In this document: positions 26,267 to 35,559 of the stretch, in pieces
How positions within the stretch are numbered: position 1 is the stretch's first letter
How the letters are laid out: each line of letters opens with the position of its first letter
NCBI RefSeq assembly: GCF_002236105.1
Contig: NZ_NIWU01000001.1
Span: 1,550,001-1,614,000 of the forward strand
Direction of reading: 5' to 3'
Length of the DNA: 64,000 nt
DNA from: Pseudomonas umsongensis
Lineage (GTDB): Bacteria > Pseudomonadota > Gammaproteobacteria > Pseudomonadales > Pseudomonadaceae
The notes under the pieces: model-generated
Told to the model about the DNA's origin: nothing
Databases searched by the model: none
What the model saw: only the letters and a program-made list of their open reading frames with translations
Position numbers and translations under genes: made by a program

Positions 26267-26748
26267 GACTGTGGCTCCGGCAATTGCAGTGGGGTCTTGA
26301 TCGGGTATTCGGGGCTGCCGTAGGGTACGACTTTACTGTGCTGGCGTTTTTGCGCCTCGACTTTACCGACCCAAGCCAAGTACTTCGGCCTATCAGCAAA
26401 ACCGGGAAATTCATCAGCGAGTTCACTCACCCCGCTGGCTCCCGTCTCCCAATCCACACGCACCGTCATCCCCTGTTGCCAACGTGCCGGCGCGACATAA
26501 CAGCACCCGCCCCCGCCCCCTTGGTAAGGTCCAATAATGTCGATCCCCGAACGGCCATCGACACTGAAATGATTGATTGCCCAGTGGGTGTGATTGATGG
26601 CTTGGAGAGTGCCGGCCAGTGCGTCTTGTACAAGTAGGCTGCCAACCAGAATGCCGACGACAACGGTTCCTTCGCGCCATGGGCTGGCTTTGAGTTCGCG
26701 CCTGGGGGCCTGTGCCACGCCTCGAAAGAAAGGTTCAGGCCGATGCAT
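26254..26748 (-). CDS. DUF3304 protein, copy 2, with a 30-residue internal deletion
   Basis: 164 residues. It has the same N-terminal extension and export signal as copy 1 (MHRPEPFF..., TVVVGILVGSLLVQDALAG) and the same first half of the domain (HFSVDGRSGIDIIGPYQGGGGGCCYVAPARWQQGM). Compared with copies 1 and 3, exactly 30 residues are missing between SKVVP and YGSPEYPIK; the lost piece carries three cysteines (VCGL, LPCE or LPCN, SCYA). The frame is kept. It directly follows the full tle1 gene and overlaps it by 14 bp, so it would be made with the toxin, but the deletion may have altered binding. Periplasmic immunity role inferred from context. Confidence 0.75.
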   Translation of the reverse strand: MHRPEPFFRGVAQAPRRELKASPWREGTVVVGILVGSLLVQDALAGTLQAINHTHWAINHFSVDGRSGIDIIGPYQGGGGGCCYVAPARWQQGMTVRVDWETGASGVSELADEFPGFADRPKYLAWVGKVEAQKRQHSKVVPYGSPEYPIKTPLQLPEPQSCPK

Positions 26749-29041
26749 TTTTCACCTCACCAGCCTGGGCATAGAACGCTTCCCACAACGCATCGATGTC
26801 TTGCATGGCCTGGGCCAGGTGCTCGGCGTCCAGCACCACGGGTTGCGCGGTGCCTGCAGGCCCGGCATTCGGGTTGGTGCGCGCCAGCACTTCACCGTTC
26901 TCGCCATACAACGCCAGGTCGCGACGGCCGGCCTCGCCGAAAAACACCATGCGTTCGCCGAAGTAACTGCCGAACCACTCACGTCCCTGTTTGTACATAA
27001 ACCAGGCACGGGAGTCGTGGACCTGATCGTCGAACAGCGCGCGTAACAACCCTTCGGGTTGTGTGGCGTTGCGGCTTTCGTCGACATTGCCGCGCCGGGT
27101 TTCATTTTGATGATTGATTTCGCGCAACGGCGGCGGGAATAGCTGACCCACACGCGCCTGTCCCTGGGCTTTCATCCGCTGACGCTCGAGCTGCACCCGG
27201 GTGGAGAGCTGATGAGCAATCAAGCCGGGAATGGGCATCTTTAGTGCGACCCACATCACCAAAGGATCCGTAAGGCTGAGGACGCGATAATGGGCAGCAA
27301 ATTCTTCGGCCGCTTCGCGCAACTGGGTTCGCGCCATGTCGGCATCGAAATCCTTGACCCCAGGCTCCAGCGGCATGTTCGGTTCGCGGATGAGAAACTC
27401 GCGAGCCCGCTGCTGCTTGCGCCGTTTTACGACCTCTGCCTGATTCAGGTCGCGCTTTTCTTCGGCGCGCACTTTGACCCCTTCATCTGCTTCAAGGTCG
27501 CTCGCCTGAAGATAGAATGGGGTGTGCTTGAGGCTGGTGAAGGCATAGCGGTCGATGCGCCAGGCGGTGATCCAGCTCATCTGATTACGCAGGACCTGTT
27601 CCAGGTAAGTGGTGGCGGGTAGTGGCCGGTAGTGCTCGATCTGTTCGGCGGACAGCGATTGTTGTACGGGAGGCTGGTCCAGAGTTAGCTGACGCCATGC
27701 GTTGAAACGGGTAACAAGAGTTGGTGCAACACGAAACTCCTCCAATATCGCAAATTCCATAGCCCGCCAGACTTCATGGCGCAATTCGACTGGCAACGTT
27801 TCTTTCGGCACTTTCAAAGGAGCGCCGTGGGCGAAGGCGTCGGCATATAAATCCTGCAAAGCGATTTGCGACAGCAGTAAACCGTCATTCTCGCCAATAG
27901 CCTTACCCTGATCGCCCGGCGGATAACCACCACCCTGATCCGAGTGCACGCCCGGATAAATCACCTCCAGACTATTTACCGGGTAACCACCCTTCTCACG
28001 GCGAATGGACTCCAACGGAAAACTCAACCGTTGCTCGTGACTGGCAACGATGTGCAGGCAACGCTTGACCAGACTGCTGGCGGGCAGTTCCTGGTTGCCA
28101 TCGGCCCAACTCATATGGCCGTTGGCCCCTGGGACGATGTCGGCCAGACCGACCGAGGCCACGGTGTCCAGCAGTCCCAGGTACTCGACGCTGACGGGCA
28201 ACCGCAGGTCAGACAATGGCAAGGCCAGCGCCGGCTCAGTCAGGGTCAACAGCTGGTTCAGCCAACTGACAAAGGCCCGCGCCGCCGCCGCGCCACGGGA
28301 AAACCCATACACGTACAGCTTGATCCCCAACAGTTTGACCTGACCGGGTTGCGGTTGGGTCAGGGCAATGCGCAAGGGCTTTTCCAGGGCTTCGAACTGT
28401 TTGCGAAACTCACGGCTGCGGGCGGCGAAGCCGGTTGCCCATTCCAGTCCGGGCGCCGTGCCCATGGCCTTGACCGCTTTGAGCAGGGCCGTGTTGTCCA
28501 GCCGTGGCAGCCGCAGTGTGCGTCGCACGGCATCGAGGATCATCAACAGGCCCCAGTTGATCCGTTCCTCGCCATACCAGGCTCCCCCCAGTCCCAGAAT
28601 GCTGTAGTCGAGGTCGCCGACTTCGGTAAACGGCGTGCCCACACCGGGCATGTAGTACTTGAAGTACTGGCCGTTGCCAGTGCCCGCCGCATCGGTCAAA
28701 CCCTTGGCTTCGTGACTGTGGGCGGTGCCGCCGGCATGACCGTCGCCAATGCTGGCGCGGAACATCCGGGCGATATTGGTCGGGTGCCGGGGATTCGACA
28801 GGTAGAGGTCATTGTTGAGGTTATTGCCAGTGCCATCGAAAAACAGGCTGATGTGCAAGGTCTTGCAGCACGGCGGCATCAGCCGGCGCCCGGCCACCAC
28901 GCAAAGGGCATCGTGATACTGCGACTCCAGCTGACACTGGCGCTGATTATTTTGATAGACCTGCTCGACGCTACGAGGCAAACGACCCTCGGCCGGAAAC
29001 GCTGGCGGGTACCAAAGAGGAGCGTGTTTCACTTCGGACAT
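26735..29041 (-). CDS. tle1: Tle1-family (DUF2235) T6SS phospholipase effector
   Basis: 768 residues. The DUF2235 alpha/beta-hydrolase signature is complete: FFDGTGNN at residues 67-74, the nucleophile elbow GFSRG at 246-250 with Ser248, and HSDQGGGY at 366-373, which is where the catalytic Asp/His region lies in Tle1 enzymes. There is no signal peptide, as expected for a T6SS cargo. Tle1 proteins hydrolyse phospholipids from within the periplasm of the target cell. Upstream are vgrG and a DUF4123 adaptor gene, and DUF3304 genes lie on both sides, overlapping by 13 bp (upstream) and 14 bp (downstream). Family and effector role are confident; A1 versus A2 specificity is unknown. Confidence 0.92.
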   Translation of the reverse strand: MSEVKHAPLWYPPAFPAEGRLPRSVEQVYQNNQRQCQLESQYHDALCVVAGRRLMPPCCKTLHISLFFDGTGNNLNNDLYLSNPRHPTNIARMFRASIGDGHAGGTAHSHEAKGLTDAAGTGNGQYFKYYMPGVGTPFTEVGDLDYSILGLGGAWYGEERINWGLLMILDAVRRTLRLPRLDNTALLKAVKAMGTAPGLEWATGFAARSREFRKQFEALEKPLRIALTQPQPGQVKLLGIKLYVYGFSRGAAAARAFVSWLNQLLTLTEPALALPLSDLRLPVSVEYLGLLDTVASVGLADIVPGANGHMSWADGNQELPASSLVKRCLHIVASHEQRLSFPLESIRREKGGYPVNSLEVIYPGVHSDQGGGYPPGDQGKAIGENDGLLLSQIALQDLYADAFAHGAPLKVPKETLPVELRHEVWRAMEFAILEEFRVAPTLVTRFNAWRQLTLDQPPVQQSLSAEQIEHYRPLPATTYLEQVLRNQMSWITAWRIDRYAFTSLKHTPFYLQASDLEADEGVKVRAEEKRDLNQAEVVKRRKQQRAREFLIREPNMPLEPGVKDFDADMARTQLREAAEEFAAHYRVLSLTDPLVMWVALKMPIPGLIAHQLSTRVQLERQRMKAQGQARVGQLFPPPLREINHQNETRRGNVDESRNATQPEGLLRALFDDQVHDSRAWFMYKQGREWFGSYFGERMVFFGEAGRRDLALYGENGEVLARTNPNAGPAGTAQPVVLDAEHLAQAMQDIDALWEAFYAQAGEVKNASA

Positions 29042-29550
29042 GACTGGGGCTCCGGCAATTGCAGTGGGGTCTTGATCGGGTATTCAGGGCTGCCATATGC
29101 GTAGCAGGAGGTGCTGACCTGCAGCTCATTGCAGGGCAAAAAATGGACGGTGAGACCGCAGACTTTTTGGTCGGTATAGTCAGAGACTGGTACGACTTTG
29201 CTGTGCTGACGTTTTTGAGCTCTGATTTGCTCCGCCCATGCCTCGTATTTGACTTCATCCGCAAAGCCGGGAAATCCATCGGGATAAGCCACCCCAGTCT
29301 CCCAATCCACACGCACCGTCATCCCCTGTTGCCAACGTGCCGGCGCGACATAACAGCACCCGCCCCCGCCACCTTGGTAAGGTCCGATAATGTCGATCCC
29401 CGAACGGCCATCGACACTGAAATGATTGATGGCCCAGTGTGTGTGGTTGATGGCCTCAAGGGTGCCGGCCTGGCTGTTCTGCGCGAATACGGAGGCAGTC
29501 AGATCGATGAACATGGCAACGATGACGTTGTTCACTGCGGGTGTAGGCAT
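29029..29550 (-). CDS. DUF3304 protein, copy 3 (probable cognate immunity of Tle1)
   Basis: 173 residues with a short, different export signal (VNNVIVAMFIDLTASVFAQNSQAG) and a full DUF3304 domain nearly identical in its first half to copies 1 and 2, and carrying the VCGLTVHFLPC and STSCYAYGSPEYP segment that copy 2 lost. It is the first gene of the cassette, preceded by AGGAG and lying 35 bp after the DUF4123 gene. Its last 13 bases contain the tle1 start, so immunity would be translated before toxin. This order and coupling make it the best candidate for the cognate periplasmic immunity protein. The immunity role is inferred from context, not shown. Confidence 0.82.
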   Translation of the reverse strand: MPTPAVNNVIVAMFIDLTASVFAQNSQAGTLEAINHTHWAINHFSVDGRSGIDIIGPYQGGGGGCCYVAPARWQQGMTVRVDWETGVAYPDGFPGFADEVKYEAWAEQIRAQKRQHSKVVPVSDYTDQKVCGLTVHFLPCNELQVSTSCYAYGSPEYPIKTPLQLPEPQSCPK

Positions 29551-29585
29551 GAAATTCGACTCCTGTCTTTGCGGGGGCGAGGCAC

Positions 29586-30356
29586 TCAGGCGATGCGCAA
29601 CTTGTCGAGGGTGAAAGCTTCGCGTTCGGGCATCAGCAGCAATCCAGCCAGGGTGGCTTCGAGCATGGCGCCGTAGCAGGCTTGAAAGTGCTGTTCGGCG
29701 CTCCGCTCGCCAGGCAGTGCATGACGCAGGTTGTTCATGGCCAACGTGGCATCACTGGCACAACCGAGGGTGTCTACCTGACTGTCGCTGAGCTCGATGG
29801 GACTCAACATTGCGACGCTTTCGGGCGTATCGGGAGCCCCTGGAAAGTGCTGGGGAATGCCATCGCGATCGAGCCAGCTCCAGAACACCGCGGGACGCAG
29901 CCACGGCTGTTGCTGATCAGCTTGCAACACATGGCTGAACAGCAACGGGAACAGACGCGGATCGTAATAGCGCAGCAACCCTGGATAGCCGCCATTGCGT
30001 GCCTCAAGGCAGCGCCCCAGGTGCTCGGCCAAGGCCTGGAAAGGCCAGTGGGAAGCCAGCGCCAGTAGTTGTGAGCGACCTTGCAACTCATGCATCAAGC
30101 CCTTGAGCCATTGCCGCTGCAGCGGCTGCGCCAGGTCAACGCGCACCAGCAACGGCGCCAGTTCTTCGGCACCGGCTTCCGGCAGCCCGGTGAACAACGA
30201 GTACCAGGTCAGTGATGGCTGCACACTGACTACACTTGGAAGCAGTGGGGCATTGCTGCCTGCCTGGTCGATGATGATGTCCAGGCAGGTGATAGACGCC
30301 TTCACGCAGGAGGCCTCCAGCAAATCGATCCAGGTACCGCGTTGAGTGATCGTCAT
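29586..30356 (-). CDS. DUF4123 T6SS effector adaptor (Tap/TEC type)
   Basis: 256 residues from ATG 30356, whose ATGA overlaps the vgrG stop. The sequence has the DUF4123 pattern: an acidic N-terminal part, SLTWYSLFTGLPEAGAEELAPLLVRVDL, HELQGRSQLLALASHWPFQALAEHLGRCL, then LLRYYDPRLFPLLFSHVL, which is the conserved YDPR-like element. Such proteins bind an effector and load it onto the VgrG tip, and are often required for secretion of the gene encoded next to them. Here the effector is most likely Tle1, two genes downstream. No membrane or export segment is seen, in keeping with a cytosolic chaperone. Confidence 0.85.
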   Translation of the reverse strand: MTITQRGTWIDLLEASCVKASITCLDIIIDQAGSNAPLLPSVVSVQPSLTWYSLFTGLPEAGAEELAPLLVRVDLAQPLQRQWLKGLMHELQGRSQLLALASHWPFQALAEHLGRCLEARNGGYPGLLRYYDPRLFPLLFSHVLQADQQQPWLRPAVFWSWLDRDGIPQHFPGAPDTPESVAMLSPIELSDSQVDTLGCASDATLAMNNLRHALPGERSAEQHFQACYGAMLEATLAGLLLMPEREAFTLDKLRIA

Positions 30357-32755
30357 GCTCGCGTCTCCCTGAGTACAAAGCCCTGGGCAGCGGCCCGGGC
30401 TCTTTTCAGGCAGTCCTTGCACACTGAGCCGGGCAGTTCAGGCAAAGGAATGGCTTCGCTGGCGGGCAGGTTGAACTCGTGACGCGCCGCCTTGGCCTTG
30501 TGGTCCCCGGTCGTCCCCGATTCGATGCCGCTCGCATCGAGGATGTAGTAGCTTCCGCCGCCATTGAGGGTGATTTTCTTTTTTGCCGTGATGCGGACTT
30601 CGTCTTCGGTGCTGGTAATCGACAGTTCGTGGCGGGCCAGCAGCTCGAGTTGGTCGTTCTGCGCCTGCACGGAGACCGGGCCCTGATTGGCGATCAGTTT
30701 GATCCCCAGCTTGCGCACGAATACGCTCAGACCCTGGCCGATGCCGAAGAACAGACGCTTGACCACACTGAGGTTGGCGTCGCCGCCGGCGTTGAGCATC
30801 AAGTTGTCCTGCGCGGCCAGCTGCAGGTGTTGGCCACTGGTCAAGGCGATGCCTTGGGGCGCACTGAGCAGGATCACCTGGGCCTGGAGTGCTTCGATTT
30901 GCTCGCGCTGCATTGACAGTTGCGCCTGCACATCGGCGGGTTCGGCGAGGGCTGCCTGCGCTTCGCTGGACAGGCCTTGCAACTGCTCGACGGCCTGTTG
31001 CAAGCGGCCCAGCGCGGCTTGCATGTCCAGTACCTGACCCTGGGCGTTCGGTTGCTCATCGGCACTGATGAACACACCCTTACCGCCACGGATGGCGCCA
31101 TGGCCATCCGTCCTCAGCTCAAACCCCTCCCCGCGCTTCTGCTTCTTCGCATCCACCAGATGCCCCAGGTTCAGCTGACTCTTGCCGCCATATTCGGTGC
31201 TGAGCTTGACGTGCTCCTGTCCTCGCAGGTCTTCCATGCGCAACTTGTTGTTCGCCGGTGTACGCAGCACATTGCGGGTGTGGTCGCGCCTGCGCAGGGT
31301 CACGTGGTCCGGGTGTTCGCTGTCGTGCAGGGCGTGGGCGATGTAGGGGCGGTCCGGGTCGCCCTGTTCGAAAGCCACCGCCACTTCGGTGCCGGCGAGC
31401 ATTGGCAGGTGCAGGCCGTGGGTGTCGCCGCCGTAAGGCCGGGCCAGGCGCAGCCAGGTGCTTTCCTGGCCGGGTTTCCAGGTGTCGCGGTCGAACAGGA
31501 AGCGCACGCGGTAGCGGCCTTCGAGGTCGATTTCGGCGTAGCGGTCGTTGCGCTCGGGGCTGCTCAGCCGGGCTGGCAGGGTGCCGGCGATGATCGGTTT
31601 GGGCGGGACCTTTGGGCGGAAGCAGACCATCTCGGCGTAGGGAATGGCTTCGAAATGCACTTCGATGTTGCGGTCGCGGGCGGCACGGGTGCGCAGGCCG
31701 GTGATCACCGCGCCAGGGGCAAAGGCCTGGGGCGCGCCGGCGATTTTCAGCACCTGGCCTGGCGCCAGGGTGGCGCTGCTGCTGGCGCCGCTGAGATGGG
31801 TCTGGCTGTTGAGGTAGCGCTCGTGGCGCAGGCGCGCGTAGAAAAAGCCGCTTTCGCTTAGCAGGTCTTCGTCTTGGTCCAGTTTGTCACCGAGCACGCG
31901 ATAGGGTTCGGCGTAGTGGTAGGCCTCGCCGTAGGTGCTGGTCGTGGTCCCGCGGGTCTGGTCGACCTCGCCATCGAGAAAGGCGCGGGCATCAAGGGGG
32001 TGATAGGCGCGAAAGTTGATGGATTTTTCCACCACCTGGTGGCGGGTCTGCAAACCCCACACGCCGTCCTCACCGCTGGCGAAACCGGCCGGTGAGCGCA
32101 GTGGCAATTTCACGCCAAACTGGTAGTGGCGCTGGTCATCGTGGAACTCGACGACGTCGATCCGCAGGCGGTCGTCATGCGTGAAGCGGTACCAGATGCC
32201 GACCTCGGCCAGCAGCCGCTCGATGAACGCAAGGTCGCTTTCGCCGTACTGCATGACCTGTTCGCGCCGGGGGTATTCGCGCACCAGCTGGAACAGGAAA
32301 TGCTGGCCGAGGAAATCGTGGCGGCTGCGCAGGATGTGCTCGACGATCTCCGGCACCGACTGCTGCTGGTACAGGCGGTACTGACGGCCACGATCGAGCA
32401 GGGCAAGGCGCGGTTGCAGGGTGATTTCATAGCGCGCTTCGTCGCGGGAGGCGGACAGGCGCTGGAAGCTATTGACCATCCCATACAGGCTGCGCAACGG
32501 CTTGACCTCGGGCACTGGCAGGCCAGGGTAAGGAGGCTTTGCCGGCGGCGGATAGAGGCTGAAACTGGCGTCCTTGTTGAGCATCTTCTCGGCGCTGAGG
32601 TCTTGCTCGCTGCAGGTGAATTCGATGCGGTAAGTGAAGGGTTGGCTGAGGTGTTCTTCGCCTTCGAAGGCGAGGACATCGAACGCGGCGTCGAACCAGC
32701 GGATCGCGAATTTGTGACGGGTGTGGTTGAAGAAGATGCGCGTTTGGGTGCTCAT
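30353..32755 (-). CDS. vgrG: VgrG, T6SS spike protein
   Basis: 800 residues. The N-terminal gp27-like part opens with FDVLAFEGEEHLSQPFTYRIEF and YGMVNSFQRLSASRDEARYEITLQPRLALL. The gp5-like OB region carries DLEGRYRVRFLFDRDTWKPGQESTWLRLARPYGGDTHGLHLPMLAGTEVAVAFEQGDPDRPYIAHALHDSEHP. A DUF2345 beta-helix region (SGQHLQLAAQDNLMLNAGGDANLSV) follows, with a short tail (VCKDCLKRARAAAQGF). The tail is too small to be a toxin domain, so this is a structural spike that carries cargo through the DUF4123 protein. It lies two bases from clpV and overlaps the adaptor by ATGA. Confidence 0.96.
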   Translation of the reverse strand: MSTQTRIFFNHTRHKFAIRWFDAAFDVLAFEGEEHLSQPFTYRIEFTCSEQDLSAEKMLNKDASFSLYPPPAKPPYPGLPVPEVKPLRSLYGMVNSFQRLSASRDEARYEITLQPRLALLDRGRQYRLYQQQSVPEIVEHILRSRHDFLGQHFLFQLVREYPRREQVMQYGESDLAFIERLLAEVGIWYRFTHDDRLRIDVVEFHDDQRHYQFGVKLPLRSPAGFASGEDGVWGLQTRHQVVEKSINFRAYHPLDARAFLDGEVDQTRGTTTSTYGEAYHYAEPYRVLGDKLDQDEDLLSESGFFYARLRHERYLNSQTHLSGASSSATLAPGQVLKIAGAPQAFAPGAVITGLRTRAARDRNIEVHFEAIPYAEMVCFRPKVPPKPIIAGTLPARLSSPERNDRYAEIDLEGRYRVRFLFDRDTWKPGQESTWLRLARPYGGDTHGLHLPMLAGTEVAVAFEQGDPDRPYIAHALHDSEHPDHVTLRRRDHTRNVLRTPANNKLRMEDLRGQEHVKLSTEYGGKSQLNLGHLVDAKKQKRGEGFELRTDGHGAIRGGKGVFISADEQPNAQGQVLDMQAALGRLQQAVEQLQGLSSEAQAALAEPADVQAQLSMQREQIEALQAQVILLSAPQGIALTSGQHLQLAAQDNLMLNAGGDANLSVVKRLFFGIGQGLSVFVRKLGIKLIANQGPVSVQAQNDQLELLARHELSITSTEDEVRITAKKKITLNGGGSYYILDASGIESGTTGDHKAKAARHEFNLPASEAIPLPELPGSVCKDCLKRARAAAQGFVLRETRA

Positions 32756-32757
32756 GG

Positions 32758-35421
32758 TCAGGCCTCCTTGGCGACGCTTGGCATCGCTTCCTGGGAATCG
32801 ATAAACCGCAGCGTGATGCCTTCATCGTCGCTGTAACCCAAGGTCACTCCCCGGGTTTGCTGATGGGCCGCCTGCCGCTGCAAAAGCTGCAGGCTAAGCA
32901 CTGGCAAAATCTGCTGATTGAGCAAGCTGTCGATGTTGCGCGCGCCGGTATCGGGCAGCAGGCAGGCGGCGACCAGGGCTTGGTTGAGCGCGTTTTCGAT
33001 CTGGCAGCTGAGGCCGTAGTGGCGTTGCAGGCGCTGGGCGACCTTGGCAAGTTTTTGCGCGACGATGCGTTCCAATGCTTCGACTTGCAGAGGGCGGTAG
33101 ATCAGGGTCTGGAAGCGCGCGAGCAATGCCGGCTGGAAGTGCTCGCGCAACAGTGGCCGCAGCAACTCCTGCAGGGTGCTGTCAGGTGCTTCAGGATATT
33201 GCTGCACGCAGGCTTGCAGTTCATCGCTGCCAAGGTTGGAAGTCATGAGGATGACGGTGTTGCGAAAGTCGATTTCGCGCCCTTCACCATCACGCATGAA
33301 ACCGCGATCGAAGACCTGGTAGAACAGGTTGAGCACGTCGCGGTGAGCTTTCTCCACTTCGTCGAGCAATACCACGCTGTAGGGGCGCCGGCGTACCGCT
33401 TCGGTGAGTACGCCACCTTGGCCGTAACCTACATAACCCGGTGGCGAGCCCTTGAGTTGGCTGACGGTATGGGCCTCCTGGTACTCGGAGAGGTTCAGGG
33501 TAATCAGCGACTGTTCGCCACCGAACAGACAGTCGGCCAGCGCCAGGGCGGTTTCTGTCTTGCCGACGCCGCTGGTGCCTACCAGCAGGAACACGCCCAA
33601 GGGAGCCTGCTCTTCGGTCAGGCCGGTCTTGGCCGCGCGCAGGCGCTGGGCCAGGGCGCCGAGAGCGTGATTCTGGCCGACGACGCGGTCACTCAATTGT
33701 TGCTCCAGTTCAAGCAGGCTGGCCTGTTCGTCCTTGAGCAGACTGCCCAGCGGCACGCCGGTCCAGTCAGCGATCACTTCGGCCACGCTGCGTGGGTTGA
33801 CGTCCAGCGAGAGCAACGGCTGGCTGCCCTGCACCTTCGCAAGCTGCTGTTGCAGTCGAGTACAAAGCGAGATCTGCAGGGGGTCAGCCTGACGTGCATC
33901 AAGCAGTTGGCGGGTAAGGTCGAGTTCGTCGCGATACTGGCGCACCAGCGCAGTGCGCTGGTCTTGAAGGTCGACCCGTTGCGCATCAATCAGGTCAAGG
34001 CGCTCGTCAACGCTGCAATCGCCGAGTTGTGCATCCTCTACCAGTGCCTGCCGTTCAAGCTCCAGGGCCGCCTGCCCGGCCTTGAGTCTGACCAGTGCCT
34101 GGGGCTCGCAATCAAGGCTCATGCGCACTCGGGCACTGGCGGTGTCGAGCAGGTCGACGGCCTTGTCGGGCAGTTGTCGACCGGTCAGGTAACGCCGCGA
34201 AAGCGCGACCGCGGCCTGTACCGCCGCATCCTGAATGTGCACGCCATGATGGCTGGCGTAACGCGCCTTCAAGCCACGCAGCATGAGACAGGCATCGTGG
34301 TCATCCGGCTCGTCGACCTTGACCTTCTGGAAGCGTCGTTCCAGGGCGGCATCGCGCTCAAAGTACTGCTTGTATTCGCTCCAGGTAGTGGCGGCAATAG
34401 TGCGCAATTCGCCCCGGGCGAGTGCGGGCTTGAGCAGGTTCGCCGCGTCGGCACCGCCCGCCTGGTTGCCGGCGCCGATCAGGGTATGGGCTTCATCGAT
34501 GAACAAAAGCACTGGGTTTGCCGATTGCTGCACGGCATCGATGACGTTTTTCAGGCGCTGCTCGAACTCACCCTTGACCCCGGCACCCGCTTGCAGCAAC
34601 CCCAGGTCGAGAGTGCGTACGCTGACCGGTTTGAGGCTGTCCGGAACGTTGCCCTCGACGATGCGCAGCGCCAAACCTTCGACCAGTGCGGTCTTGCCGA
34701 CGCCGGGCTCGCCAACCAACAGCGGATTGTTCTTGCGCCGACGACTGAGGATATCGATGACCTGGCGGATCTCATCGTCACGGCCGAACACCGGATCGAT
34801 CTGCCCTTCCCGGGCCTTTGCGGTGACGTCCTGGGTGAACCTGTCCAGCACGGCCTGCAAGGCATCGTGGTTGCCGGAAGCGGATGAAGGCGTCGCCAGC
34901 CCATCAATCGAGACCGGTGCCTGATCAATGGCAGCCTCTTGCTGCACTTGGGGGCGCTCTTCGGAATGTTGATCGAGCAGCACGAACAAATGCTGCAGTT
35001 GGGTTTCGCTGATGCTGAACAGTGGCCAGGCTGCGTCACAAGCCAGCAGCTCGGGTGACTCCAGCAACGCGCCGAGCAAGTGGGCCGAGCGCAGCTGTTC
35101 CTGGCTGTCCAGCGATGCGCGCAGCCAGGCGCTCCTGATCAATTGCTGCAATTTGCCACACAGCTGCGGCTTGCCGTGCACGCTACGCTGTAGTGTGTCC
35201 AGGTGTTCAAGCAGTCCGCGCCAGAGCGCGTCCAGATCCCATTCGTAGCGACGGGCAATGAGCGTCAGGTCGCCCTCGCCCTGTTCGAATAATTTAAGCA
35301 ACCAGTGCTCGATACTGATGTAGCCATGGGCGCGACTTTGGCACAGGGTCGCCGCCGCGCTCAGCGCCTGGGCACAGTAGGGATTGAGACGGCGAAGCAA
35401 GCGGGAGGCATTCTGTACCAT
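32758..35421 (-). CDS. clpV: TssH (ClpV), T6SS sheath-recycling AAA+ ATPase
   Basis: 887 residues. An N-terminal Clp_N domain (about residues 10-150; ARYEWDLD-type helices) binds the TssC N-terminus. Two AAA+ modules follow: Walker A GEPGVGKT near residue 234 with Walker B LLFIDEAHTLIGAG, and Walker A GTSGVGKT near residue 617 with VVLLDEVEKAHRDVLNLFYQVFDRG. ClpV unfolds contracted TssB/TssC sheath for reuse. It lies between hcp and vgrG; the gap to hcp is about 140 bp, the widest within the conserved core, so an extra promoter or processing site could sit there. Confidence 0.97.
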   Translation of the reverse strand: MVQNASRLLRRLNPYCAQALSAAATLCQSRAHGYISIEHWLLKLFEQGEGDLTLIARRYEWDLDALWRGLLEHLDTLQRSVHGKPQLCGKLQQLIRSAWLRASLDSQEQLRSAHLLGALLESPELLACDAAWPLFSISETQLQHLFVLLDQHSEERPQVQQEAAIDQAPVSIDGLATPSSASGNHDALQAVLDRFTQDVTAKAREGQIDPVFGRDDEIRQVIDILSRRRKNNPLLVGEPGVGKTALVEGLALRIVEGNVPDSLKPVSVRTLDLGLLQAGAGVKGEFEQRLKNVIDAVQQSANPVLLFIDEAHTLIGAGNQAGGADAANLLKPALARGELRTIAATTWSEYKQYFERDAALERRFQKVKVDEPDDHDACLMLRGLKARYASHHGVHIQDAAVQAAVALSRRYLTGRQLPDKAVDLLDTASARVRMSLDCEPQALVRLKAGQAALELERQALVEDAQLGDCSVDERLDLIDAQRVDLQDQRTALVRQYRDELDLTRQLLDARQADPLQISLCTRLQQQLAKVQGSQPLLSLDVNPRSVAEVIADWTGVPLGSLLKDEQASLLELEQQLSDRVVGQNHALGALAQRLRAAKTGLTEEQAPLGVFLLVGTSGVGKTETALALADCLFGGEQSLITLNLSEYQEAHTVSQLKGSPPGYVGYGQGGVLTEAVRRRPYSVVLLDEVEKAHRDVLNLFYQVFDRGFMRDGEGREIDFRNTVILMTSNLGSDELQACVQQYPEAPDSTLQELLRPLLREHFQPALLARFQTLIYRPLQVEALERIVAQKLAKVAQRLQRHYGLSCQIENALNQALVAACLLPDTGARNIDSLLNQQILPVLSLQLLQRQAAHQQTRGVTLGYSDDEGITLRFIDSQEAMPSVAKEA

Positions 35422-35559
35422 GGGGGTACGTCCTTGTTTTGAGTGTGCGGTTGGTCATCGACGAGCCCGAAACTCGATGGGGCTGGCTGAGCGCCCGCGT
35501 TCGGACGCTCAACTCGGAAAATCGAACCCGCAGGCATGAGTACCTGCGAGCTCAGTGGG

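Noticed and set aside
25543-29550. DUF3304 repeats as products of a mobile element
   Set aside because: No transposase, terminal repeats or target duplication was found. The units share coding overlaps and are better explained by homologous recombination between cassettes.
30353-30500. Toxin domain at the VgrG C-terminus
   Set aside because: Only a short CxxC-containing tail follows the DUF2345 region, too small for a domain of known toxin type.
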